14,666 nt of DNA from Candidatus Sabulitectum sp. (GTDB lineage Bacteria > Fermentibacterota > Fermentibacteria > Fermentibacterales > Fermentibacteraceae): assembly GCA_023145935.1 (NCBI GenBank), contig JAGLDB010000028.1:1-14666 (forward strand), read 5' to 3'. Position numbers and translations under genes: made by a program. This document shows positions 6,216 through 14,635 of the stretch, piece by piece. Position 1 is the stretch's first letter. Each line of letters opens with the position of its first letter. The notes under the pieces were generated by a model that was not told the origin of the DNA, did not search any database, and worked only from the letters and a program-made list of their open reading frames with translations.

Positions 6216-9027
6216 ATCTGGGTCTGCCCAGTTTGCTGCCCTGGTATGTTGGTGTAATTCTTAGTAGAACTGTACCCCTTGTGCCCATGATGTCTGTACC
6301 GAAGTGCCAGGTAAATGTATTGCTGTAGGAATGAGGATTCAGACCAAGAGCGTTTCCAGACACGGTGGCCTGCCGCCAGGTTTCACCACTGTTCAGGCTG
6401 TAATCTATTGACAGATCAATGGTTCTGCCGTCTCGGTCTCCCAGTTCGAATGCAATATCAGTAAGCCCTCTCTGCATGTCCATATCTGCTGTAGTGGCTC
6501 TGATGATTTCAGGGATGTTGGTATTTTCCAGAGTTATCGGACCAACTGATTCCGACCTTACGGAATCACCGTCAATTGCAACCAGCCTTATATCCACATC
6601 AAGCCTTGAAACCTCCGGCAGATCAACCGAACTGTTCCAGCTGAGCATTGTGTTGTACCGTGCTGGACCAAAAGGTCCTTTGCTCACAAGCCCTTCCGCC
6701 ATATGCCAGCTGTCTTCAGAACCGCAGAGTCTATACTCAATATTAAGCGTGATATCATCACTTTCAACATCGGTAAGGGAGAAATTTACAGGAACAAGAC
6801 CGCGAAAAACATCGTACACAGATGGAGAGGTTATTCTTGCAGTTGGCTGGGAGTTGTTGTCAAGGTGGAACGGAGCTGAAGGAACGGCAATTCCACTGTT
6901 CTGATCCGAGGGAAGAGCCTGGAATCTTACCTGGTTTACATCGAAACCTGGAAGGTCTTTATCAGATTCCCATGAGACCTCGAAATCGTACCTTCCAATG
7001 CCTGCTTCCTCTGCTTCAATCACAGTGGCAGGATACCAGCTTGCACCACCATCTATGCTGTAGTGGTAGGCAACATCCAGCATACTCTGGTCCGGATCGC
7101 TGAGCCTGACTCCAAGTACTACTCTTCCTGTTACTTCTGTTGTGGGGGCAATGATCTGCGCACTGGGAAGTCGATCGGTGTCGATGTGAAGCCCATCAAT
7201 AAAGTACCACGGACCAGGGTCTGCATCTGCCGCTCGTATTCTGAGTTTGATGTCTTCCATATCAATGTGTCCAAGGTCATTTACGGCGTTCCAGGTTACC
7301 GGTTCTCCGTAAAACCAGGGCTCAATTTCTATGCTGCTGCCACTAAGGTGCATTGTTTGCCAGTTGTCTCCACCATCGGTAGAAAACTGTGCCTGGAGTT
7401 GAATAATGTCTCCTTCTCTGTCTTCCACCGCATAGCCCAGCCTGAACCTGGAGTCATCAATTTTCACAGGTGACTCCATTAGAACAACTGGAGGTCTGTT
7501 GTTATCAATGTGAAGAAGGCCTGATATGCCACTTTCTCCCGGCCCGTAGTTAGAGTATGGAGTAATTCGTAACAGGCATCTTCTCTGATCTTCACTCGGA
7601 AGATCCTGCTCGGAATTCCAGGTGACAGAGCCGGGGTTCTCAGTGTAATTACGGGTCTCTGTCCAGCTGTAACCGGCGTCAGTTGAATAACTGACAGAAA
7701 TTCCTGTCCATTCCGTGCAACTGACAGTGTAGGAAATTGAAACAGGTCCACTGAACTCTCCTGAAATCTGTTCCACTTCCACAACCGGCAGGAAATCGGA
7801 ACCGTAGCATCCGGAGTTGTGCTGATCGCCAAGTGGAAGTGGCCATGTGCATGTTGTTGGAAAATGTCCAGCAATGGGATATGCAGAGACAATGCCCCCT
7901 GCACCTGTCACAATGAGTTCCATTGTGCCGTCTCCATTCATGTCTCCAATAACAGGTGAGAAGGTAATGCCCCCGTGATTCTCCAATGGGTATCCATTTA
8001 CTCCTCTGCCTGAAGCATCCCACGCATAAATTCTTCCATTGTGAGTGGTGGTGATCACAGAGGGACCAGCTTCAGTGTAGGAAATAATAGGCTGATTGGG
8101 TCTGGAATCAGTGTGGTTGGGCCAGCGCCATCTACCTGCCAGGGACCCATCTCCATTGAGAAGGTAGACAGTACTGTCTATGCAGGCTATTGCTATCTGT
8201 GGAAGCTGCCGTTCCAAGTCAAGAATACCTATGGCTATAGCGCCGGCTACCGGTCGTGCATCCATGTAAAACGGCCAGCCTTCCTGTTCTTCACCCAGCA
8301 GATTGTAAAGATGAACTTTACCGTCCTGGCTTGCGAAGATAATATCAGCCTGGCCATCACCGTTCACATCACCTGATACCGGTGTGGTGCCTGTGGGGTA
8401 TTCGGTAAGCTTTGGCCATCCGGGAAGGCTCAGGCCGTCCATGCCGAGAACCGTAATTCTGCTGTTGTTAGTGGCGCAGATAAGACCGTCGTTAAAACCG
8501 CCTCCAAGACTTATCATAGTTGGCTGATATTGAAGCTGCGAGTTCAAATCCACAGGAAAGCCCTGAATGTTCTCTCCCCGTAAATTTAACAGATGAACCA
8601 GGCCATCGCTGGTACCGAATGATATCTCAAAGTCTCCATCGTCATCAAGATCCACAGCGGTTATGCTGGTGATCACATTGCTGCTGTTGTTCACCGGCCA
8701 CCCGAATGCTTCATTCCCGCTGAAATCAACAAGGTGTATAAAACCGTCATTGTCTGCATATGCGACAAGAGTTTCGCCAGTTGAGCCAGGTACTGCAGCA
8801 GGCCTTAGCACAACGCCCACTCCGCCGGACAGGGGAAAACCGGGCAATTGACTGCCGCCTGAACTCCAGGCACCAAGCCCTGTAGTTCCCAGTGGAATAA
8901 ACAGAACCTGCTCAGAGTTACTTCTGGTAATAAGCTGAGAATCCCCCCGGGGTGTTGCATCAAGATGAAGTTCCCATACGGGCAGAATGCCGGAAACAGT
9001 CAACAATATCAATGCAATGGAACTCAA
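6193..9027 (-). CDS. Secreted FG-GAP/VCBS beta-propeller protein with five tandem Ig-like repeats
   Basis: 944 residues from the TTG start at 9027. The N-terminus MSSIALILLTVSGILP is a hydrophobic export signal, though it lacks the usual basic residues. Residues about 25-410 form a beta-propeller of FG-GAP/VCBS/PQQ-like blades: recurring 'G.v.llnl.G....GwP' strands and calcium-loop motifs DLDDDGDFEI (126-135), DVNGDGQADIIF (220-231) and DMNGDGTMELIV (362-373). Residues about 413-930 are five repeats of 100-110 residues. Each has an acidic turn, 'YS.DgG.sW', a 'WnS..DLP' strand and 'vrlRi.p.D' (starting near 413, 511, 620, 726 and 837). Such proteins act at the cell surface in binding or adhesion; the ligand is unknown. 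No sorting domain, anchor or LPXTG follows repeat five, and the last seven codons lie antisense to the end of thyX, so the C-terminus may be truncated. No enzyme motif was seen. It is divergent from the barrel operon. Confidence 0.82.
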   Translation of the reverse strand: MSSIALILLTVSGILPVWELHLDATPRGDSQLITRSNSEQVLFIPLGTTGLGAWSSGGSQLPGFPLSGGVGVVLRPAAVPGSTGETLVAYADNDGFIHLVDFSGNEAFGWPVNNSSNVITSITAVDLDDDGDFEISFGTSDGLVHLLNLRGENIQGFPVDLNSQLQYQPTMISLGGGFNDGLICATNNSRITVLGMDGLSLPGWPKLTEYPTGTTPVSGDVNGDGQADIIFASQDGKVHLYNLLGEEQEGWPFYMDARPVAGAIAIGILDLERQLPQIAIACIDSTVYLLNGDGSLAGRWRWPNHTDSRPNQPIISYTEAGPSVITTTHNGRIYAWDASGRGVNGYPLENHGGITFSPVIGDMNGDGTMELIVTGAGGIVSAYPIAGHFPTTCTWPLPLGDQHNSGCYGSDFLPVVEVEQISGEFSGPVSISYTVSCTEWTGISVSYSTDAGYSWTETRNYTENPGSVTWNSEQDLPSEDQRRCLLRITPYSNYGPGESGISGLLHIDNNRPPVVLMESPVKIDDSRFRLGYAVEDREGDIIQLQAQFSTDGGDNWQTMHLSGSSIEIEPWFYGEPVTWNAVNDLGHIDMEDIKLRIRAADADPGPWYFIDGLHIDTDRLPSAQIIAPTTEVTGRVVLGVRLSDPDQSMLDVAYHYSIDGGASWYPATVIEAEEAGIGRYDFEVSWESDKDLPGFDVNQVRFQALPSDQNSGIAVPSAPFHLDNNSQPTARITSPSVYDVFRGLVPVNFSLTDVESDDITLNIEYRLCGSEDSWHMAEGLVSKGPFGPARYNTMLSWNSSVDLPEVSRLDVDIRLVAIDGDSVRSESVGPITLENTNIPEIIRATTADMDMQRGLTDIAFELGDRDGRTIDLSIDYSLNSGETWRQATVSGNALGLNPHSYSNTFTWHFGTDIMGTRGTVLLRITPTYQGSKLGRPRFIEQVFR

Positions 9028-9034
9028 TGGATAG

Positions 9035-9040
9035 CCTCCC
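9035..9040 (-). promoter_or_regulatory. Ribosome binding site deciding the TTG start of the propeller gene
   Basis: GGGAGG on the minus strand lies 7 bases before TTG at 9027. The in-frame upstream TTG at 9102 has no ribosome binding site and would add 25 residues, including WCY and charged residues, ahead of the export signal. It is also part of a candidate -35 box. Confidence 0.7.
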
Positions 9041-9073
9041 TGTTGATAATGCGTAACGACCTTCAGTATATCG

Positions 9074-9102
9074 AAAATACCTGCATAGCACCAAGAGGTC
9101 AA
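9074..9102 (-). promoter_or_regulatory. Candidate sigma70-type promoter of the propeller gene
   Basis: On the minus strand TTGACC (9102-9097) and TATTTT (9079-9074) are separated by exactly 17 bases, matching the consensus boxes 5/6 and 4/6. Transcription would start near 9066, giving an untranslated leader of about 40 bases before TTG 9027. Found by eye only. Confidence 0.45.
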
Positions 9103-9144
9103 CCATTGTTATATTTGGAGGTGTTTCGGCAGAGTACGGGAAGC

Positions 9145-9173
9145 TTGACTGAGCCTTGTTTGTTTGTGATATT
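9145..9173 (+). promoter_or_regulatory. Candidate sigma70-type promoter of the barrel/TPR operon
   Basis: TTGACT (9145-9150) and GATATT (9168-9173) are 17 bases apart, matching the consensus 5/6 and 4/6. The start point would be near 9180, about 55 bases before the ATG at 9234. It is divergent from the minus-strand promoter, with about 40 bases between the two -35 boxes, enough for one shared regulator site. Confidence 0.4.
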
Positions 9174-9222
9174 AAGCTCGATTAGAGGGATATTAGTGTG
9201 TGGGTTATGTTCCGGCAACTAT

Positions 9223-9229
9223 GGAGGAG
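9223..9229 (+). promoter_or_regulatory. Ribosome binding site deciding the barrel gene start
   Basis: GGAGGAG lies 4 bases before ATG 9234 (6 from the GGAGG core). It supports this ATG, which begins a clean signal peptide, over in-frame GTG 9198 and ATG 9207. Confidence 0.8.
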
Positions 9230-9233
9230 TTAT

Positions 9234-10211
9234 ATGCGTTTTTCACTCTGGTTTCTACCTGTCTGTGCAGCTGCTGTATTTGCAGGTTCCCTTCCGTACG
9301 CATACGGTGGTGTAATCAACGCTCCTGATGCCTATGTTCTTGAGCATACCGAGGTTGAAGTTGGAATTGCTGCAACTGCCTTTTCCTTTGAAGATTCACT
9401 GGGAGCTGCAGACAGTGATGTCAAGCTCACAGGTTATCTGAATTTCGGTATATTGAGTTATGGCGATATCGGTGCTGCATATCTTGCAGATGGTGGGTTC
9501 GTTATTAATGCAAAAGTAGCCATTCTGAAAGAAGGAATAGCGGTTCCTGCGTTTGCCCTCGGTGTGCAGAACGGCATTGGTTCCGAGCATGTTGACTGCT
9601 TTTCCGGTCCGCCGGGAGCACCTGATTCCACAGGCAGCGTACCCGGGAGCTGGGATGTAGACGGCATGTATGACTATGCTCATGCCCAGAACTGGTCAGT
9701 TTATGGAGTGGCCTCCAAGGATATGCGTTACCTTGTCGGTCTACCGGTAACAGTAAATCTGGGTATCGGGATAGGTCGTTTTGTTGGAATTGTGGATGGT
9801 GGTGCCCTGGGTATAGGCAGTTCTATTGCAAATGGTCTGTTCGGGTCAATGGTTTGGGAACCAGGTGAGGATTTTTCTTTGGCTTTTGAAATGGACGGGC
9901 GAGACTTTAATCTTGGCATGACTTACTCCGTGGGAAAACATGTGGATCTTCATCTGGCCTGGGCTGAACTGGAGCAGACGGTCTTTGCTCCGGAAGGTCA
10001 GAATAAGCAGGATGTTATGCAGAATTCAAAAATTACTATTGCTGTTTCTTCAAGGTTTGGTCCGTTGCTGGGAGCCGGTCGGCTTGAGTTGGAGCGTGAA
10101 CAACAGCGTATAGAGAGAGCCAGAACGAGGCTTGATGAGCTTGAAGCAAGGCGCAGGGCCGCAGAATCCGAGCTTCAGAGGCTTCGCGATCTTCTGGATG
10201 AGCCCAGGTAG
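9234..10211 (+). CDS. Probable outer-membrane beta-barrel protein with C-terminal periplasmic coiled coil
   Basis: 325 residues. MRFSLWFLPVCAAAVFAG begins a standard signal peptide, with cleavage expected near residue 25 (AYG|GVINA). Residues about 30-275 consist of amphipathic, Gly-rich strands alternating with turns (NFGILSYGDIGAAYL, VTVNLGIGIGRFVGI, FNLGMTYSVGKHVDLHLAWAELEQ). This looks like a small outer-membrane barrel; the text loosely resembles YjbH-like/porin-like envelope proteins, but I cannot name the family with certainty. Residues about 283-322 switch abruptly to a highly charged Arg/Glu/Leu heptad helix (LELEREQQRIERARTRL, then LDELEARRRAAESELQRL), a confident coiled coil that would project into the periplasm. 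The protein ends three residues later. The TPR gene starts 8 bases downstream and also opens with a coiled coil, which suggests the two proteins bind each other. No catalytic motif was seen. Confidence 0.75.
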   Translation: MRFSLWFLPVCAAAVFAGSLPYAYGGVINAPDAYVLEHTEVEVGIAATAFSFEDSLGAADSDVKLTGYLNFGILSYGDIGAAYLADGGFVINAKVAILKEGIAVPAFALGVQNGIGSEHVDCFSGPPGAPDSTGSVPGSWDVDGMYDYAHAQNWSVYGVASKDMRYLVGLPVTVNLGIGIGRFVGIVDGGALGIGSSIANGLFGSMVWEPGEDFSLAFEMDGRDFNLGMTYSVGKHVDLHLAWAELEQTVFAPEGQNKQDVMQNSKITIAVSSRFGPLLGAGRLELEREQQRIERARTRLDELEARRRAAESELQRLRDLLDEPR

Positions 10212-10219
10212 GTTTAGAA

Positions 10220-13200
10220 ATGGTTTCTCAAATCAGATTATTCACAATAATTCTCGCGTTTTCTGTTTTGTTCAGCTCTGCTGTTGCGCAGACCCCTGAT
10301 CCTCTCACAGAAGAAAACTTAACAGAAGAGATCAGCATTGTTCTACAGAGAGCTCAGGCTGAGCTGGAGAATCTTGAGACTCAGATCATGCGGGAGGAAG
10401 AGAGGCTTGCAAGAATCGAGGCTGAGCTGATACAGCTTCGCAGGCAGCGTTCTGTTCTTTTCAGTGCTCAGTCTGCTTTTGAGCTTGGGGAAGAGCTTTA
10501 TACCAGCGGTTCTATTGTCTGGGCAAGAGATGCTTTCATATCAGTAATCGAAAATTTTTCTGATTCCGAGTATTACGACGCTGCGCTTTTCCGTCTTGAG
10601 CTGATATTCTTTGAATTGCAGGACTACGAGGGAGCAGTTGATTACTTTGAGACGCTGAGAGAAGTTTCTCCCGGCTTTGAGTATGCTGATATAGCCATGA
10701 TCGTCGGTGGTCTGGCCAGGTATCATATGGGTGAATTTGTTGATGCCCGCAGAACTCTGGAGCAGATTTCCGCGTCCGGTGAAAACACCTCTCTTGCCTC
10801 ATATCTTATTGCGGTAACCTATGTTGCAGAGGGCAATACTCAGGCTGCTATCACAGAGCTGCATAAGGTGGTTGATCAGGCTGGCAGGAGCGAAACAGGC
10901 ATTGCCGACAGGGCCAGGATCGCTATTGCGCAGATATATGTTGATCAGGGACAACTTGATCTGGCTTCGGATGAGTATCAGAAAATCTCTCCTTTCAGTG
11001 CATACTACGATGTTGCAATGCTGGGGCTTACCTGGACATACATGCGTCTTGAAGAGTATCAGAAAGCTTACAACCTTGCGGAGAGAGTTATTGAAGAGGT
11101 GCCTGGTTCTGAACTCAGCAGCGAGTTCGAGCTTGCAATGGCCAACTGTGCTCTTGGAGCACAGGACATTGATATAGCTGTATCCATGTACAGGCAGTTG
11201 ATGGAAGACTATGGATCACCCACTGATTTTTACGATACATTCAGATCCGGGGAAGATGTTTCCGATCAGTATGCGTCTGAGCGGGATCGACTGGATCGTA
11301 TCAGGCTTGGGCTTACTGAGCTTAAAGAAGAAGCCTATATGCAGGGTGATATGGAGCTTGTTGCGCTTATCGAAGCCGAGGAAGCTTCACTGCGAGCCCT
11401 CTTTGTGGATATTTCAGGGTTTGAAGCTTCTCTTTCAATGCCGGTTGGTATGGATACAGAGACAATGCTGCAGGAGATCAACAGGCTTATTTCTGCTTCA
11501 AGAGCCAGCGCGGAAAGGCTTGCTCTGGAAATAGTGAATACTCAGAATATTGTTGATTATGCAGGCAGTCCCGCAGACAGAGAAGAACTGCTGCAGCTTG
11601 AAGAGGAAGTTTCCAGAATTCGTTTGGCATTGCAGGATCTGGCCAGCAAAATGGATTCAGGAATGGCAGCAGATCACGACTGGATGCAGGAGACTCAGTA
11701 CGGTATTGCGATTGCTACATTTATAGAGCGCGAGCTTAAGCGGGATTCACTTACCTATCTCGGTGCCTACTACAATGCCAAGATCTCTGTAAGCTACGCA
11801 GAAGGCGACAGTATCAGGGCAGAGGCTCTTAGTGAGCAGAGACGAACAGAAACTATTTCCTTGCAGACAAGAATAGATGAATCCGGAATCATATGTGCCA
11901 GTTTTTTCGAAGAGTATCTCGCTCATTACCCGGAGAGCAGATTCACTGCAGATATTTATGTGCGTCTGGCGCAGCTTTACTACGAGATAGACAAAAACAG
12001 CTACCTTGACAGAGCTGCCCTTGCAGGCGGAGACTTTATACCGGCAGATTACTCCAGAACCATCGATCTTTACCAGAAAGTGTTGAATCAGTATCCCGAC
12101 AGCGAGGTCGAAGATATTGCTTTGTACTCTCTTGGGTATGCTCTTAACGAGATGGGAGATCCAATTGGAGCTGTGGCCAGCTACAGGCGACTTCTCGAAG
12201 AATTCCCAGAAAGTGCACTTGCTCCGGAGACATTTCTCCGTGCAGGAGATTTCTTCTTTGACTCCTTCGACTTTGACAGTGCTTTTGTTTTTTACAATCA
12301 GGTTCTCGACTATCCTGATGCCGGTTCCACCATCTATCAGTTTGGCATATACAAACTTGGCTGGACCGCATACCTGCTCAACGAGTACGAGCACTCAATT
12401 GCATTGTTCGGATACCTGATCAGAGACAGTCGCAGGATGGATGAATTGGGTCTTGAGCGCCGTACGGATATGGTAAGTGAGGCAATCGAGTACCTTGCTC
12501 ACGATTTTATGGAGCAGAAAGCCGGCCCACCGGTACAGCTGGCTACGAATTTCCTCGATTCATTCGGTGACGACCAAGTTACAATTGATGTGTTAACCCA
12601 GATGGGTGATTTTTACATGGAGCAGGGGTTCTGGCTGGAATCTGTGGAATCATATCTGTCTCTTCTTCAAAGAGATCCGTACAGTTCTTCAGCTCCGTTC
12701 ATCCACTCCAGGATAGCTGTGGCTTACGAGGGTGCCGGAGACCTGGCAAGTGCAGCCATGGCCAGAGAGCAGATTGTTGAAAAGTATGGCGTACAGAGCG
12801 AGTGGGCAAGTATGCTGGGAGACTCCAGTATTTTTGCTGAAGTGGATTCTCTCCGTGCATCTGCTCTGGAACACTCCATACAGTACCATGCTCAGCAGGT
12901 GGCAGAGGGAGAATCCGGACAGGCAGCCCAGAGTTATTCAAACCTTATAGAAAAGATTGAACTGTACCTGGTTGATTACGGTGATTCCAGGCAGGCCTAC
13001 GATTTCAGGTTCCTGCTGGGTGATTCCTATTACAACACTGGCAATCTTGCAAGAGCCGGTGCTGTTTATCTGGAAGTTGTTTACGACAGTTCCTCTACGC
13101 AGCAGAGGGAGAACGCAGCAGTTAATGCTTTCAGTGCTTTCGGTCAGGCTTATGATAAACCAGGCGCTGACAGTCTTTCCCTCAGGGAAAAGATGCACGA

Positions 13201-14635
13201 GATCGGTATGTTTTATGCAGACACCTATCCATCCGGAGAGTATGCTGCACAGTTTTTGTATAACGATGCAGGTAGCCATTACAATGCAAATGACTATGCT
13301 GTTGCCAGAGAATCTTACCTGAGAATATTCAATGAGTTCCCAAATTCGGAATACACTGCCAGGTCAGCAAGATTCCTTGCTTCTGCCTATGAAGCGGAAC
13401 AGATGTTTTCTGATGCAGAGTTGTGGTATGGAAGAGCAGCCGATGCTGCATTTATCACAGGTGAGGATCTTGGTGCTGATGTAGAGGCGCTTGCAGCAGC
13501 TGTATCCTATAGAGACGCAGAAGTGCTTGCTCAGTCGGAAGATACAGAATCACTTCTTATTGCTGCAGCCAGATATGAAGAGTCTGCTCTGTCTCATCCT
13601 GGAACAGATGTTGCCCCGGTTGCGTTGTACGATGCAGGAGAGACCTATGGAAAAGCCGGAGATATATCAAGCGCAATAAGAGTTTTCTCCCTTCTGGCTA
13701 ATACATACCCGGAAACTTCACAGGCTCCGGAAGGCATGATGCGTGCAGCTTTCCTTGCCATGGAAGCAGAGCATTTCATTCTTGCGGGAGATACCTATCT
13801 TGATGCCTACATTCGTTTCCCCATGGCTGAGGGTATGAACTCCGCCTTGTACAGTGCTGCTGTTTCCTACGAAAATGGAGGGGCTGACGGGCTGGCTATA
13901 GGTGTTTACAACCGCATTATCGATGAGCAAGCCGCTTCGCCGGCTACAATGGTTATAGCCCTGGGCAAAACAGGAGACTATCTGTATGACGCATATGATT
14001 ACATGGGTGCACGAGAAAAATACATGGCTTGCGTGGAGACTTACGATCTTTACAGGGAGGGTCCTGCAGTCGATGCTGCCAGAGGAGCTTTCCGTATAGG
14101 TGAGATCATCAGAATCAACTATGACGCGATGATAGTTAATCCGGAGAATGTCCAGCAGAAGGCTCAGCTTAAAGGCGAAGTCGAGAGCTGGTATGGAAAA
14201 TCACTGACCTATAATGTTGATGTGTGGTTCATGGCCTCTTGTGTGAGAGCAGGCGAATTGTATGAAGACTTCGCTAATTCTGTGGCTTTCATGGATCCAC
14301 CGGCAGGATTGCCTGATGAGGCAATTGATGAGTTCTATAACCAGCTGTATATTCAGTTTTACGAGCCAGAAGTTCAGAAGGCCATCAATATTTACATAAC
14401 TGCTGTGGAGAAAGCTGTTTCAGCAGGGGTTCGGAATGAATGGGTGGAGAAAGCTGCAGGTAACCTCGAGTTGCTGGCTCCGGGAACGGTATCCACTCTT
14501 GGGCTTCCGGGATACGAGCTGGAGGTATTTGTACCTGAACCTGTTGATGAGGGTGCAGTTGTGGAAGGTGATATCGGGCAGGCCGGTGAGGGTTTGTCCG
14601 AGGATACCGCATCAGGAGAGGAGGTTGGTCAGTGA
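10220..14635 (+). CDS. Giant exported tetratricopeptide-repeat protein with N-terminal coiled coil (CpoB-like layout)
   Basis: 1471 residues. The signal peptide is residues 1-23 (MVSQIRLFTIILAFS, cleavage after AVA). Residues about 33-80 are a charged coiled coil (AELENLETQIMREEERLARI). A first TPR block runs from about 86 to 335 (for example ELGEELYTSGSIVWARDAF and LDLASDEYQKISPFSAYYD). A helical, coiled-coil-rich block lacking TPR signature residues follows at about 350-555. More TPRs run from 558 to about 1260, many with the YPDSE/FPESA linker typical of periplasmic TPR proteins (QYPDSEVEDIALYSLGYAL). Residues 1437-1471 are an acidic Gly/Glu/Val-rich tail, probably disordered. Coiled coil followed by TPRs is the plan of CpoB/YbgF of the Tol-Pal system, here more than five times longer. 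TPRs bind proteins, so a scaffold role in the envelope is the best guess. ATG 10220 has AGG seven bases upstream (weak). It lies between the barrel gene (8-base gap) and a coupled exported protein (4-base overlap). Confidence 0.85.
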   Translation: MVSQIRLFTIILAFSVLFSSAVAQTPDPLTEENLTEEISIVLQRAQAELENLETQIMREEERLARIEAELIQLRRQRSVLFSAQSAFELGEELYTSGSIVWARDAFISVIENFSDSEYYDAALFRLELIFFELQDYEGAVDYFETLREVSPGFEYADIAMIVGGLARYHMGEFVDARRTLEQISASGENTSLASYLIAVTYVAEGNTQAAITELHKVVDQAGRSETGIADRARIAIAQIYVDQGQLDLASDEYQKISPFSAYYDVAMLGLTWTYMRLEEYQKAYNLAERVIEEVPGSELSSEFELAMANCALGAQDIDIAVSMYRQLMEDYGSPTDFYDTFRSGEDVSDQYASERDRLDRIRLGLTELKEEAYMQGDMELVALIEAEEASLRALFVDISGFEASLSMPVGMDTETMLQEINRLISASRASAERLALEIVNTQNIVDYAGSPADREELLQLEEEVSRIRLALQDLASKMDSGMAADHDWMQETQYGIAIATFIERELKRDSLTYLGAYYNAKISVSYAEGDSIRAEALSEQRRTETISLQTRIDESGIICASFFEEYLAHYPESRFTADIYVRLAQLYYEIDKNSYLDRAALAGGDFIPADYSRTIDLYQKVLNQYPDSEVEDIALYSLGYALNEMGDPIGAVASYRRLLEEFPESALAPETFLRAGDFFFDSFDFDSAFVFYNQVLDYPDAGSTIYQFGIYKLGWTAYLLNEYEHSIALFGYLIRDSRRMDELGLERRTDMVSEAIEYLAHDFMEQKAGPPVQLATNFLDSFGDDQVTIDVLTQMGDFYMEQGFWLESVESYLSLLQRDPYSSSAPFIHSRIAVAYEGAGDLASAAMAREQIVEKYGVQSEWASMLGDSSIFAEVDSLRASALEHSIQYHAQQVAEGESGQAAQSYSNLIEKIELYLVDYGDSRQAYDFRFLLGDSYYNTGNLARAGAVYLEVVYDSSSTQQRENAAVNAFSAFGQAYDKPGADSLSLREKMHEIGMFYADTYPSGEYAAQFLYNDAGSHYNANDYAVARESYLRIFNEFPNSEYTARSARFLASAYEAEQMFSDAELWYGRAADAAFITGEDLGADVEALAAAVSYRDAEVLAQSEDTESLLIAAARYEESALSHPGTDVAPVALYDAGETYGKAGDISSAIRVFSLLANTYPETSQAPEGMMRAAFLAMEAEHFILAGDTYLDAYIRFPMAEGMNSALYSAAVSYENGGADGLAIGVYNRIIDEQAASPATMVIALGKTGDYLYDAYDYMGAREKYMACVETYDLYREGPAVDAARGAFRIGEIIRINYDAMIVNPENVQQKAQLKGEVESWYGKSLTYNVDVWFMASCVRAGELYEDFANSVAFMDPPAGLPDEAIDEFYNQLYIQFYEPEVQKAINIYITAVEKAVSAGVRNEWVEKAAGNLELLAPGTVSTLGLPGYELEVFVPEPVDEGAVVEGDIGQAGEGLSEDTASGEEVGQ
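14618..14624 (+). promoter_or_regulatory. Ribosome binding site of the truncated last gene
   Basis: GAGGAGG, inside the last codons of the TPR gene, lies 7 bases before the GTG at 14632. It is the strongest ribosome binding site near the end of the window and supports a real start there. Confidence 0.65.

Noticed and set aside
6419..6904. Plus-strand open frame of 161 codons
   Set aside because: Antisense to the Ig-like repeats; Ser-rich low-complexity translation typical of a shadow frame.
9198..9233. Longer N-terminus for the barrel protein (GTG 9198)
   Set aside because: Would put charged and bulky residues (VWVMFRQLWRSY) before a complete signal peptide, and the strong GGAGGAG points to ATG 9234.
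11747..12394. Minus-strand open frame of 215 codons
   Set aside because: Antisense inside the TPR gene, no start signals, no family resemblance; the plus strand has clear TPR repeats here.
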